This document shows, piece by piece, positions 34,859 to 45,990 of a DNA stretch of 64,000 nt (the stretch's first letter is position 1; each line of letters starts with the position of its first letter). The stretch spans positions 31,452,295 to 31,516,294 of the forward strand of contig NW_004624734.1 of assembly GCF_000247695.1 (NCBI RefSeq), in the 5' to 3' direction. The stretch is from Heterocephalus glaber. Taxonomy: Eukaryota; Chordata; Mammalia; Rodentia; Bathyergidae. The notes beneath the pieces were generated by a model, which did not search any database, was not told where the DNA came from, and saw only the letters and a program-made list of their open reading frames with translations. Position numbers and translations under genes: made by a program.

Positions 34859-35485
34859 GATCTGTATCTCAAACAACCCACCAGGGATGCCTTTTCAAAA
34901 GCCACATGTGGAGTAACATGACCCTAGATCAGCAACACTGGTGACATTTCGGATCAGATGAGTCCTGGGTGTGGGCCCAGTCCTGTGTACTGTGGACCAT
35001 TTAGCTGCATCCTTCTGCTACCCAGCAGGTGCCAGTAGCAGCCCCAGACCTGGGACAACAACAAATGCCTCCAGACACAGCCCCAGAGAAGCAAAATCTT
35101 CCATTGGGGGGATTTTAGAGGAATTCTTAAAATATAAATGCCTATAGGCTTCTCCAGAATCTAGAGAGATTAGGAGGCACTGGGGCAACTGACTACATTA
35201 TTTATGGTCCCATGTAGAATAAAAATGCCGTGTGCAAAGAGCAGGAAATAGGTGCCACTAAAGGTAATAGGATATAAAGAATTTGCCTTCCAAAATATTT
35301 CATTCCTTATAAAATAAAATGTAATATGGATAATGGTAAATGCATAAATTCACAAATAACAAAAAAGAACTTCTGCTGTCATAGTTTATATAGTGCAATA
35401 AATAATAACACTGTTGAACCCGCAGAGCCATAATGGCTCAGCCCTGAGCGTGAGAGTGCAACCCTGGGCTGTGGGAAAGTCGAGG
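34859..35485. other. Unique sequence upstream of the CYP2R1 retrocopy
   Basis: AT-rich to 35410. The GC-richer 35420-35485 stretch immediately before the retrocopy does not match CYP2R1 exon 1. Confidence 0.5.
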
Positions 35486-35828
35486 CACTACTTTCACTTT
35501 GGATATTGGAGGCATATCTGCAGTGGTTCTAAACGGCTATGATGCAGTAAAGGAATACCTTGTTCATCAAAGTGAAATTTTTGCAGACAGACCATGCCTT
35601 CTATTATTCATGAAGATGACAAAAATGGGAGGCTTACTCAATTCCAGGTATGGCCGAGGATGGATTGACCACAGAAGATCAGCTGTAAACAGCTTTTGAT
35701 ATTTTGGATACGGCCCAAAATCTTTTGAATCTAAGATTAGAAGAAACCAAATTTTCCATTGATGCTACTGAAACATACAATGAATTGAAACACTTAATAA
35801 CTAATTCTGTTTCAAATATAACCAATCT

Positions 35829-36292
<464 letters not shown>

Positions 36293-36968
36293 TGATGCTT
36301 ATTTAGATGAGATGGATCAAGGTAAAAATGATCCATCATCTACTTTCTCCAAGGAAAACCTAATTTTCTCCGTGGGTGAACTCATCACTGCTGGAACAGA
36401 AACTACAACTAATGTGCTACGCTGGGCAATTCTTTTCATGGCCCTTTATCCTAGCATTCAAGGGCAAGGTTGGAAAGAGATTGATTTAATTATTGGCCCC
36501 AATAGACAGCCTTCTTGGGATGATAAATAGAAAATGCTGTATACTGAAGCAGTTTTGCATGAAGTTTTAAGATTCTGTAATATAGTTCCATTAGGAATTT
36601 TCCATGCAACCTCTAAAGATGCAGCTGTACGTGGTTATTCTATTCCAAAAGACACAACAGTAATTACAAATCTTTATTCTGTACACTTTGATGAAAAGTA
36701 CTGGAAAGATCCACAAGTGTTCTGTCCTGAGTGATTTCTGGATAGCAGTGGATATTTTGTCAAAAAGCAAGCTTTGGTCCCTTTTTCCTTAGGGAGAAGA
36801 CATTGTCTTGGCGAACATCTGGCTCGGATGGAAATGTTCTTGTTTTTTACCACATTGCTTCAGCGGTTTCATTTGCATTTCCCACACAAACTAGTTCCAA
36901 ATCTGAAGCCCACGTTAGGTATAACATTGCAGCCCCAGCCTTACCTCATCTGTGCTAAAAGGCGCTGA

Positions 36969-37105
36969 AAGTGCACAGATGTTTTCAGGAATAAGGGTGT
37001 ATGTTTGCCTTATCCCAAAGCTTAATCTAATCAGCGCGATATTTAGGAAAAAGCCACAGTATCAAAAAGCCAAACAGATATGTCATTGGAAAGAGTACTA
37101 GAAGG
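36969..37105. other. Probable CYP2R1 3'UTR-derived sequence
   Basis: Follows the pseudogene stop without a poly-A junction, so it is likely cDNA-derived 3'UTR. Inference. Confidence 0.4.
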
Positions 37106-37200
37106 GGCCAGGATTTAGCTCAGTGGCACCATGCCTGCCTCGAAAACACAAGGTCCTGAGTCCAATCTCCAGTACCCAAAAAATAAAAATAAATAAAAAT
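37106..37200 (+). repeat. tRNA/ID-type SINE
   Basis: GGCCAGGATTTAGCTCAGTG to CAATCTCCAGTACCC with an AAAT tail. AAAGAGTACTAGA upstream and AAAGAATACTAGA downstream form the target duplication. Confidence 0.9.
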
Positions 37201-37340
37201 TTAAAAATAAAAAGAATACTAGACCAATAACTAGCACTAGCTATGATTTCTTTCTTTCTTTTTTTTTTTTTTTTAATCTATAAATGTGCTTAAAGGTTTT
37301 AAGTTGATATAAAATCTCAGTAATGTATGTGCTACTTGAA

Positions 37341-37432
37341 GATTTCTTTTTTTTTTTGGTACCAGGGATCAAACTCGAGTCCTTGCGCTTGCGCAGCAGG
37401 CGATAAAATCACTGAGCTAAATCCCCAGCACT
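37341..37432 (-). repeat. tRNA/ID-type SINE
   Basis: Poly-T, GGTACCAGGGATCAAACTC to GCTAAATCCCCAGC. CTGCTGCGCAAGC subfamily. Confidence 0.92.
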
Positions 37433-38002
37433 ATGATTTCTTTTCAAGCTTCTGTAACTTCTAAGGTACAACTCTTTACTGAGGAACATGAAGGTGCAAA
37501 TGGCAGATGTTGCATAAGAGACTAAGAAAGGCTATAGATGCCCTAAGCACAGCCACTTGTTAAGTACAAGATTCCTCTCATCCCTTTTTGACTACCCCCT
37601 AAGGAAGCTTTGCTTCTAAATGCCAACTCCTTTTTGACCCTGTATTATCATTAATAGACTGTGGTACCAATCCAGTTTAATAGAGGACTAAAAGAAATTA
37701 GAATTCAAATAAACTACTTTGGACTATAGATATTTTAGATATGGTGACAGATGATGGAAGAAATATATATTTAGTGTAGGACCAGCCTTGCTTTCAAATA
37801 TAGCTCCCTACTATGTGTTCATGAAAAAAAAAATAACCCTGTTGGTGTTATATCTTAATCAAAAGCCTGCTCTGGCTGGCTTTTCTGCAAATTCATTTAT
37901 GAGGTCATCACAATTTATCATTTCAGCCAATTATTTATTTTTTAATAAATTTTTACTAGTGAGCAAATTTATTTTTAATCAATATAATCAAAAGCAGAGT
38001 TG
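37433..38002. other. AT-rich unique sequence
   Basis: Nothing recognised. It could include the remainder of the CYP2R1 3'UTR. Confidence 0.4.
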
Positions 38003-38003
38003 G

Positions 38004-38083
38004 GCTGGGGATTTAACTCAGTGGTTTCGCCGCCTGCTGCGCAAGAGCAAGGACCCGAGTTCATCCCCGGTACCAAAAAAAAA
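38004..38083 (+). repeat. tRNA/ID-type SINE
   Basis: GGGCTGGGGATTTAACTCAG to CATCCCCGGTACC. AAAAGCAGAGTT lies on both sides. Confidence 0.93.
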
Positions 38084-38239
38084 AAGCAGAGTTAGTTACC
38101 CTCGACACAGGCAGGATCACAAATAATTTTTGAGGTGTCTTCTGTTGAAAGAATGATCACTGAAGCATAAGAGTATTTTATGGACTATAACATAGGAATA
38201 TTGATAAGTCATTCCAAAAATTGTGATTTTATTATCATT

Positions 38240-38530
38240 ATTATTGTTTTGCAGCCCCGAAGATTAAACCCAGGGCCTTCATACTGAGCTATATCCCCAG
38301 CCCTTTTTAAAACTTTAAATTTTTTTTTTTTTTTTTTGGTACCGGGGATCGAACTCCAGTCCTTGCATTTGCGAGGCAGGCGGCAGAACCACTGAGCTAA
38401 ATCCCAGGCCCAAAACTTTAAATTTTGAGACCGAGTCTTGCTAAGTCACTAAATTACCCAAGTTCAAACATCCTCCTGCCTCAGCCTCTACGAATGCTGG
38501 GATTACAGACGTGTGCCACCATACCCAGCC
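38240..38530 (-). repeat. B1-dID SINE split by a younger SINE
   Basis: ID-like part at 38248-38305, then the SINE at 38324-38411, then the B1 part (GAGACCGAGTCTTGCTAAG to GGGATTACAGACGTGTGCC). Confidence 0.85.
38324..38411 (-). repeat. tRNA/ID-type SINE nested in B1-dID
   Basis: AAAACTTTAAATTTT is duplicated at 38309-38323 and 38412-38426 (15 bp exact). Confidence 0.96.
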
Positions 38531-38647
38531 TAATAAATTATTTCAAAATATTAATTCTAGTGCACTTAAGTCGATTATTCTCATGAAACAATTTTCCAAG
38601 CAAATATAATTCTTCATACAAATCAGGTTCATGCCAGTGTGACTGTT

Positions 38648-38900
38648 TGTTCCTGGGATTGGGGATTGAGCCCAGGCTCTGAGCTACATCCAAGCCCCCT
38701 GCTCCCTTTTTTTGTAGTTTTGAGAGAGGCTCTCATGAGGTTGCTGTGTTGCCCAAGCTGGGCTCAAAACTTGCAATCCTAGACTGCTGTTTTTGTTTTG
38801 TTTTGTTTTTTAAGAAACAAGGACTCACTGTGTTGCCAGGCTGGCCTCAAACTCCTGGCCTCCACCTTGAAGGTAGGTGGGAGAGGTACAGGCTGGTGCT
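38648..38900 (-). repeat. B1-dID SINE and adjacent B1 remnant
   Basis: ID-like part (GGGATTGGGGATTGAGCCC), B1 part (GAGAGAGGCTCTCATGAGG) and a second short B1 start at about 38810 after a (GTTTT)n run. Confidence 0.7.
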
Positions 38901-39089
38901 ACCTTGACCACTTGAATTCAATTTTAAATGTATGTTTACACAATGGGCTTCTAATGTTTCTCCTCACATTTTCTGTAACTTCTTGGGTCATACAAGAAAC
39001 TAAAAATGGCTTTAGCAAGAGGCAGGTACATAACATAAAATACCTATTTATGCATTCTTTCATTGTATCTTCAATTACAAGAGAAATTA

Positions 39090-39172
39090 ATTTTTTTCCC
39101 AGTACCAGGGATTGAACTCAAGACCTTGCATTTGCAAGGCAGGCATGGCGCCACTGAGCTAAATCCCCAGCA
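39090..39172 (-). repeat. tRNA/ID-type SINE
   Basis: CCCAGTACCAGGGATTGAAC to GAGCTAAATCCCCAGC, followed by an AAATTAATTTT duplication of the left flank. Confidence 0.9.
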
Positions 39173-39282
39173 AGAAAAATTAATTTTGAAATTGTCTTGC
39201 TTGTTAGTTCTGTAACTGGCTCAACAGAAGCTTCCTATCATGATATTCTTTTCTGTTAAATGCAGTGACCTTTAGATTTAAT

Positions 39283-39717
39283 TTATATTTCTAAATATGT
39301 GAATATTTCCTTTGTTGCTTTGCTGTGCTTTTCCAAACTGAAGATTCTAGACTCTTCGAAGAGTTGTAATAATTCCCTGATATGCTTTATTGCAATGTCT
39401 CTATCTAAGCTTTTATTTTGTAATAATGTATTGACAAAGCATACTGGCTGAGGGCCAGCAATTCCTGTCCTTAGACCTGACTTACTATTTGTACAGCCAG
39501 GGACAGAAGCAGGCCTCTCATTGCAGTCCCAGTGCGCTGGCTCCTGGCTGTGTGACCCCTTCTCTCTCCTGTGGTTGCTGCTGCTGTCACTGCAGCTGCC
39601 ATCAATCTGGCCCCGCAGGGCTCGGAACTGCCTCAGACACTCAGGTACATGCAGGGCCACCCTGTGCTGTGTCCTGATGTCTGCCCTGCCCTGTGTGCGC
39701 TGATGCCAGCGTCCCAA
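39283..39717 (-). pseudogene. Unidentified coding-like minus-strand frame (possible pseudogene)
   Basis: I do not recognise this frame. Its last about 50 codons (39283-39440) have ordinary protein composition with an amphipathic helix-like run (KHIRELLQLFEESRIFSLEK), unlike the low-complexity frames elsewhere. The upstream part is GC-rich and CAG-rich (39480-39720) and less protein-like. It contains no repeat I can identify and lies between two SINEs. It could be a chance frame or a retrocopy fragment of a gene I cannot name. Confidence 0.2.
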
Positions 39718-39854
39718 CTCTGCTGCTCACATCCATGCTGCATGGATTTACTGGCCGTAATTTACCAAGCTCAAGTTCAGAGACAAAGCTGTTAAAAATT
39801 TAAAGAAATTCAACAATTTCAGCAGAGCATTAACCATGGCAGAGTCTTTTTTGT

Positions 39855-39965
39855 TTTGTTTTGTTTTTTGTTTTTTTGGTGTTTTTTTTTTTGTATCAGG
39901 GATCGAACTCAGGACCTTGCACTTTCGAGGCAGGTGCTGAAACCACTGAGCTAAATCCCCGGCCT
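39855..39965 (-). repeat. tRNA/ID-type SINE with (GTTTT)n tail
   Basis: T/G-rich tail then TGTATCAGGGATCGAACTC to GCTAAATCCCCGGCC. Confidence 0.9.
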
Positions 39966-39966
39966 C

Positions 39967-40118
39967 TGTTTTTTGTTTTTTGAGACAAGGTCTCACTATG
40001 TAGTTCAGGCTGGCCTCGAACTCACTATGGAACCCAGGTTGGCCTCAAACTCATGGCCATCCTGGTGTCTCAGCCTCCCAAGTGCTGGATTACAGATTTG
40101 TACCCCCACAACCGGCTT
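39967..40118 (-). repeat. B1 SINE
   Basis: GAGACAAGGTCTCACTATG, duplicated GGTTGGCCTCAAACTCATGG, then CCAAGTGCTGGATTACAG. Confidence 0.93.
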
Positions 40119-40283
40119 GGAGGGGTCCTTCTGAACACAACTTACATGGCTAGGAAGCTGGCCCAGTGCTGGGTGATGAAGGGCAGTGCACGAGATGCAG
40201 CTCAGAGCAGCTGCCATGAGTCTGTTGGCCTCTCAGAGGTGGCAAGACACACAGAGAAAGGAGAGCTAGGAGACTGAAGGGGC

Positions 40284-40480
40284 CAAGCAGGTGGTGCACA
40301 GCGGTGACCCCAGCACTTTGGGAGGCTACAGCAGGAGGGTCAAAAGTTCAAGCCCAGACAGGACAATTTAGCATCTTACCAAGGCTCTCTCACAAAAACA
40401 AAAAAATTTTAAAGAGCTGGGGATGTAGCTCAGTGAGAAGGCCCTGGGTTCAATCCCCAGGACATTAAAAAAAAAAAGAC
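40284..40480 (+). repeat. B1-dID dimeric SINE
   Basis: B1 part (AGCAGGTGGTGCACAGCGGT, CCAGCACTTTGGGAGGCTAC) then ID part (GAGCTGGGGATGTAGCTCAG to TCAATCCCCAGGAC), poly-A tail. Confidence 0.85.
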
Positions 40481-41160
40481 TCTTAAAAGGCAAAGTGGTG
40501 TCAATGTCAGAGTTCCACAGAGGCAGCCCCTGCACATATCAGTGGCCCTGGCTGCTCTGCACCCTGCCCTGTTGCCTATTGTGGCTGGAAGCCACAGAGG
40601 GAGTGACCTCCAAGCACTGGGCCTCACCTGTCACCTGAAGCTCCCTCACCCTATTTGCTGCTGCCACGCAGACCCTTTTCCTGAGTTCCAGACGTCTTCC
40701 CTCTTCTAGCTCTCCCAACCTGACTTTTCCCCAGCATGTGGGTCCCACCCTATGCCAATTATTGGGGTGGGGATCCTCTTTGGTGGTAAGCAATCTTTTC
40801 AGAGAAAAATTAATTCCAAGGAACTAGAAAGATGAAAAGCCTTTCCCCAAAGGCCAAGAATAAACTGGGGAAACATGACAAAGGGAAACTGACTTCAAAA
40901 TGCAAATACCTTTTGAAGCCTTCAGCGAAATCCAAGGTTCTAGCCTCTCCATAGCTCCCAGGGATGGGGATGTCATCACTGCCCAAGAATAAGCCCAAGG
41001 TTAGGAGCTGAGATGAACAAGAAAAGCAAGTGAATTGCTCTGCTGATGGGCCATCCTGGCCCTGGGCAGACATTGTCAGTGATGAACAGGGCTGCAGCTT
41101 CCAATGAGTTACATATGCGGGCCAGATCACTTAGTAGCCCCATGGGGCAAGATTTCCTAG
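40481..41160. other. Unique sequence with unsupported frames
   Basis: Minus-strand frames at 40539-40793 and 40810-41130 have no family resemblance. Confidence 0.5.
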
Positions 41161-41162
41161 CC

Positions 41163-41290
41163 TTGCTATAGCAGGAGAACAAGGGGGCTCAGAAAGGTCA
41201 AGAAACCCACCCAAGGTCACAGCTAGTAAGGGCCAGAGTCAGGATTCAAATCCCGGTCTGTCTGACTGCACATTGGATCCGATACTTTTC
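41163..41290 (-). repeat. MIR fragment
   Basis: AGGTCACAGCTAGTAAGGGC and GTCAGGATTCAAATCCCGGT are diagnostic MIR words. Confidence 0.85.
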
Positions 41291-41985
41291 TCTCTACACT
41301 GGGATTGAGGAAGGAAGATAAGGTGGCTGAAACTACCCAAGAAAGGAGTTTGACAATACCCTGGGACACACACACACAAAACAATTCTGGGAGCCCTTCA
41401 TGAGGACTTCTTGCGAGAACTTCAGCAGGTTTTTGATAGGATAGTTTGGCCGTGATGCCAGCATGGGAAACATAAAGATGAGACAGTGGCCACTAGGCGC
41501 TCCCTATGGCATGTCTTCGTGGTAGCCCACCCTACACTGTAGGGTGTGTTTTTATTTTTATCTTTTCCTCCCTTCTTACTTGGCCCAAACTCACTCTGGA
41601 CAGCCTATTTTCCCCCACCCTTGTTTTCTCCTACCTTTAATGAATGTGAGACTTTGCCATTGTTTGTACTTGTTTGGTTCAAGTCTTTGTCCAGAACAGA
41701 AAGGACCTAGAAATCACCTCTAAAAAGAGATACTAGCACCCCAAAATCTAGCAAGAGGCTATTGTGTCTTTCTTCTACAGCTGTCCTTGCAGGTCGGTGT
41801 AGTCAGCCAGGGGAATCTGTCATCATCTCTTCAGGTCTCCTGGCCTCTCCCTTTTGCTCCTTTCTTCTTTACCCTGACTCAACTACCTAGTGCTTCAAAC
41901 CGGCAGTGAGGGAATTTCAGGCATGTCTGTGGAGAGAGATGTCCTCTGGCTGGGTTACTTCTCTGGTCCCTCCAATCACCTATTC
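41291..41985. other. Unique sequence, nothing recognised
   Basis: A short (CA)n lies at about 41368-41379. Otherwise nothing is seen. Confidence 0.5.
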
Positions 41986-41987
41986 CA

Positions 41988-42075
41988 GCTAGGGTGGTAA
42001 TTGCAGCACTCAAGAGGCTGAAGCAGGAGGATTGCTGTGAGTTTAAGGCCAACCCTGACTCTCAAAAGACAGCAA
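41988..42075 (+). repeat. B1-type SINE fragment
   Basis: GGTGGTAATTGCAGCACTCA, GAGGCTGAAGCAGGAGGATT, GAGTTTAAGGCCAACCCTGA. Confidence 0.75.
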
Positions 42076-42128
42076 AGTCAGCTCTGCCTCAGCAGCTAGG
42101 CTTTGTGTGCGATGCTGGTGCCTACATT

Positions 42129-42130
<2 letters not shown>

Positions 42131-42174
<44 letters not shown>

Positions 42175-42274
42175 NNNNNNNNNNNNNNNNNNNNNNNNNN
42201 NNNNNNNNNNNNNNNNNNNNNNNNNNNNNNNNNNNNNNNNNNNNNNNNNNNNNNNNNNNNNNNNNNNNNNNNNN

Positions 42275-42323
<49 letters not shown>

Positions 42324-42336
42324 GTCTCTCTCTCTC
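42131..42336. repeat. (CT)n microsatellite interrupted by an assembly gap
   Basis: Perfect CT dinucleotides occupy 42131-42174 and 42275-42320, continuing less perfectly to 42336. The middle is unsequenced, so the array length is unknown. Confidence 0.97.
42175..42274. other. Assembly gap, exactly 100 N
   Basis: One hundred consecutive N is a conventional placeholder for a gap of unknown size. Frames predicted across it are meaningless. Confidence 0.99.
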
Positions 42337-42455
42337 ATTTTTTGAGACAGGGTCTCACTGTGCAGTGCAGGCTGGCCTCCACCTTGCAGTAATCCCCCTG
42401 CTTTAGCCTCCTGAGTGCTGGGATTACAGGTGTGCACCACCACTCCTGGCACCAA
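42337..42455 (-). repeat. B1-type SINE
   Basis: GAGACAGGGTCTCACTGTG to CTGGGATTACAGGTGTGCAC. Confidence 0.88.
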
Positions 42456-43435
42456 CATTTTTCAAATCCTGACTCCTTTGCAAATTTCAGGCATTCAGTT
42501 GTTCCCATTCTGAAAATCGGGAGGCTGAGTACAGAGCAGAAGAGGAAGGACCATGCAAAGGGCACTCTGCACCCAAGACACTGGGGAGGTGTCTACACAG
42601 TTTCTTGTTCTGTGCCCTTTCTTTGATGTTGGAAGGACTCACTATTATTCCAGACTCCTAAAGGATTGAGTGGGCTCCCCCAGAAGCCCCTGACAGCTGA
42701 CCCTCCCTCAGTCTCTCCATCTCCAGGTCTTTGTTCAACAGTTTCTGGAGCCATGCAGATCCCAGTCCATGCCTGCTGCTCATCCAGCTCTCTGGATGAT
42801 GTCGACCCACAGTCACAGTTGCTCCCGGGGCTTAATCCAGCATTTGCAAAGCTTTGCTTCCAAAATCTCTGGCCTGGCATGACTCCCAGCCCCAGTCAGC
42901 AAAGAGCTGCAGCATTTTGGTGGCTTTTCCAGCAGGGGCTTTGTGTGGCCTAGGGAGCAGCTTTGATCTCCATGTGCCAAAGGAGGGCTGGGAGTGGAGG
43001 ACAGAAGCGGGAGATGGAAGAGAGGAAGGCCTGCACACACCTGCTCCCACCCAGGACCTTCCTGCAGCACCTTCTTCTCAGGCTCCGCATAGCTCAAGAA
43101 GTTGAGACAGATGTGATTTACACATTTAACATTCCACTCCGATACTAACTTTCAGGCAGAAATGTAAGTTCCAGCAGTATGCTGTGGAATTCAGGGATGG
43201 AGGGGGTCTACAAATGCCCCCTTTTTATCTTTTAGAGCCAAGGAGTGTCTGTGAATGTACCTTTTCATCTAGTTTATGAGGCATTTAACCATTTTGTGGT
43301 GATATTATAGTTTCTCAGTCTGGGTTCTTCTCAAATTATTATAAAACATTGCTGTAGAGCATGCCTTCGAAGAGGACAAGACTTTTTGACAAGTGATGAC
43401 ATGGATCTTCAAACTCACTCAAACACAAGAAGTAA
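42456..43435. other. Unique sequence with overlapping unsupported frames
   Basis: Frames of 70-95 codons occur on both strands at 42593-43105; none has a domain or conserved motif. Confidence 0.5.
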
Positions 43436-43437
43436 TT

Positions 43438-43537
43438 TGGCTGGGGATGAAGCTCAGGGGTAAGGTACTACCTACCATGTGTGGCCCTTGGGTTCCATCC
43501 CCAGTGCAAACACACAAACACACACACACACACACAG
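43438..43537 (+). repeat. ID-type SINE with (CA)n tail
   Basis: TTGGCTGGGGATGAAGCTCA to GGGTTCCATCCCCAGTGC, followed by a CA-rich run that replaced the A tail. AGTAATTTG occurs on both sides as the target duplication. Confidence 0.85.
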
Positions 43538-43855
43538 TAATTTGACAAAGGTCACAGCAATTTTTCCGAGAAAAGCACATAATTAACAGTCCAATGACTC
43601 CCGATAAAACTCAGGGACCCAAGTTTCTCTAGGCCACTCTTGCTTTGGAACCCTGAAGCAGAACATCAGATGACTCCAGCCCCTGCCCCCAGAAGCCCTC
43701 ACACCTGCTCCCATGAGCCTCTGCAGCCTTTTCTGAGTACCAGGTGTTCACTGTGAGGACCCCTCAGGCTGGCCCACCATACTCTCTCCTAGAGCCACTT
43801 CAGGCTCAGCCCTCCAATCCTGGCCTTCAAGATGTCCAGGGATGAAATCAGGGTG
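43538..43855. other. Unique sequence, possibly 5' LTR part
   Basis: May include the upstream part of the LTR below. Boundary not visible. Confidence 0.4.
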
Positions 43856-43859
43856 GAGC

Positions 43860-44073
43860 TGTCTATTGTCTCATTGTATTTCCTCTCCCCTCCCTTACTA
43901 TAAAAGGCCTTTGCACGCCTGGACACAGCAGATTGGTGATTTGTGGCAATAGGAGGTCCCTCCATCTCCTCAGAGATAACTTTGAATAAAGCCTTTCTCC
44001 TTTAACCAAAATAAATGGCTTCCTGTAGTTGGATTGTGGAGCAGCAAGCACATGGATCTGAGCGGCTGGTAAC
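43860..44073 (+). mobile_element. ERV LTR-like fragment
   Basis: TATAAAAGGCC box at about 43900, a TGGACACAGCAGATTGG region, AATAAAGCC polyadenylation signal at about 43985, and an end at GGCTGGTAACA. This is the promoter-R-U5 order of an endogenous retroviral LTR. No internal genes adjoin. Confidence 0.55.
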
Positions 44074-44380
44074 ATAACCACTGGCTTAAACACACTCAAG
44101 CTGGCTGCCAGAGATCCAGCCATTGTATCCACATTAAAGCAGTAAGAAAAGGGGCCATGAGAAGAGGGGAAGCTCTTTCCTGAAGCTCTATGAAACCACT
44201 TCAAATTAAATCTCATTAGCCATCTCCTATTTGTAAAGAAGGCTGGGAAATGGAGTATTTTCACTGGTCACATTTCCATTCCCAATAAAATCAATCAGGG
44301 TTCTGAATTATACAAGGTGGTAGGAAAGGATATTGGGTAAGCAACTAGAGATCTCTGCCCTGCTACTTTGTACACTTTTT
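44074..44380. other. Unique sequence
   Basis: Nothing recognised. Confidence 0.5.
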
Positions 44381-44492
44381 TTTTGTTTTTTGAGACAGGA
44401 TCTCACTCAGGCTGGCCTCAAACTTGTGGCAATCCTCCTGCCTCCACCTTCTGAGTCCTCGGGTCACAGGTGTGCACACCACTTCCAGCAAT
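44381..44492 (-). repeat. B1-type SINE
   Basis: TTTTTTGAGACAGGATCTCA to GTCACAGGTGTGCACACC. Confidence 0.85.
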
Positions 44493-44659
44493 TTCATATA
44501 CTTTATGTTTATCTGTCTTGTCATTCTTGGGGCTTGGTGTATTTTGGAATTCACTTCCTAATCATTGTGTGCTTTCGTACTATTTGATTGTTTTTCCATT
44601 TGTGTGTTTTTCTATCTAAAAATAAAATATTTTAAATGTAAAACAAAATAAAATTAAAA

Positions 44660-44965
44660 ACAGAACATAATCAACATTCTTTAACCCAGTAATTCCACTT
44701 GTGTGACCCTGTCCAAATGCACCAGTAAGAAACACAGTTCAGGTAAAATGATTGGCACGCAATGCTCACTAGCAATCAGTGTGCAACATTAGAAATAAGC
44801 AAGGTCTCACATGAGGGGAACATTTAAACAAACCATAGTAGAATTGTGTGATGGGATTGGTCGTATAATGGATGTTCACATAAAGTTCTCAATGACACAG
44901 GAAATGCTTATGATATAGTGTTAAAGACGGGTGGTGTCTACTCATCTATCAAACATTATGGCCCT
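44660..44965 (+). mobile_element. Old L1 fragment
   Basis: TTTAACCCAGTAATTCCACT, ATGCACCAGTAAGAAACACA, GGGGAACATTTAAACAAACC and CTTATGATATAGTGTTAAAG match the L1M 3' part. Confidence 0.65.
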
Positions 44966-44984
44966 TAGGTCTGTTTTTGTTTGT

Positions 44985-45130
44985 AGACACTATTAGCTCA
45001 TGACCTCCTCAAACAACTCCAGGTGGTAGAACTGACATCATCCATGAGGAGACAAAAAGATGCCTGAGAGGTGGGGTCCTTGCTTAGAGCCATGCAAGTA
45101 ATAAGAGGCAAAGCCAGGAGATGTCCAGCC
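44985..45130 (-). repeat. MIR-like fragment
   Basis: ATCATCCATGAGGAGAC, GCCATGCAAGTAATAAGAGG, AAAGCCAGGAGATG resemble the reverse MIR core, highly diverged. Confidence 0.45.
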
Positions 45131-45317
45131 AGTGTTCCACAGCCCACTCTGACTACTCTGCTCTCCTACTTTAGCACACACGTAGACACATGTACACCAA
45201 CAGAACCACATATATTCAAAGGAGCATTTCACTACAACTTTTAAAGCCTAGAAAAATATTGGAAGAAATTATGCCCAATGTTATCAGTGTTTGTCTGGAT
45301 AATGAGATTAAAAGTGA

Positions 45318-45445
45318 TTTTTTTTTTTTAAATTTTTGAGACAAGGCTTTGCTAAATTGCTCAGGTTGGTCTCAAGCTTGAGATTCTCCTGCTTCAGTCT
45401 CCTAAGTAGCTGGGGTTATAGTCATGTGCCACTATGCCCAGTGTG
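45318..45445 (-). repeat. B1-type SINE
   Basis: GAGACAAGGCTTTGCTAAAT to GTAGCTGGGGTTATAGTCAT. Confidence 0.8.
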
Positions 45446-45475
45446 CACTTCTTTTTCTGGTTCTTGCTTTTAGTT

Positions 45476-45557
45476 TTATTTTGGTGCTGGGGATTGAACC
45501 CAAGACATCATGCACACTTAGCCCATGCTATACTACTAAGCTACATCCCCAGCTCAG
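45476..45557 (-). repeat. ID-type SINE
   Basis: TTTGGTGCTGGGGATTGAAC to ATACTACTAAGCTACATCCC. Adjacent to the B1 but in the order not expected of a B1-dID, so it is probably independent. Confidence 0.75.
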
Positions 45558-45635
45558 AACATATTTTTTAAATTAAACTTTAATTTTTATTGGTACATGC
45601 TTGCAATACATAATGATTACATCCCTTGAAGAGAG

Positions 45636-45990
45636 TTGGTTCGTATAAGTACAGAGAATAGAGAGACCACCCGGGCAGGCTTTGTGTGAGCAACGAGGCT
45701 GTTTAATTCAGTCGGGTGCAAGAGGGCTGAGTCTGAAAAGACAGTCAGCACTCAGGGAGGAAGAAAGGCTTTAAATGGGAGGTGGTTTCTGGGGGTTGGT
45801 CCGGGGAGGAGTTGCTGTCCTGAGGAATTTGGGGGACAGAGATAATGTGGCCATGCTCCTTGGAACAGGTGATGTAGATGTAATCAAAACTTCCTGGAAC
45901 TGAGGAGTTGGAACATGGTATCCTATTCTTTGTTCTTTGAGGTTTCCTGTTGTGTTTGCTGGGAGTGGTCTCAACTGTCGGGCATGACAC
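45636..45990 (-). mobile_element. ERV LTR inserted in the L1 3' region
   Basis: This block interrupts the L1 3' end: the flanking L1 text resumes at about 45983 and compares with 10990-11040. Read on the minus strand it begins TGTCATGCCCGACAG or nearby, has a TTTAAAG promoter-like box, a GAATTAAAC polyadenylation-like signal and a CACCCGACTG / GGGTGGTCTCTCTATTCTC U5 typical of retroviral LTRs. Exact ends and target duplication are not resolved. Confidence 0.7.

Noticed and set aside
42096..42458. Frames through the (CT)n array and N gap
   Set aside because: Leu-Ser or Arg-Glu repeats are translations of the microsatellite and the N run.
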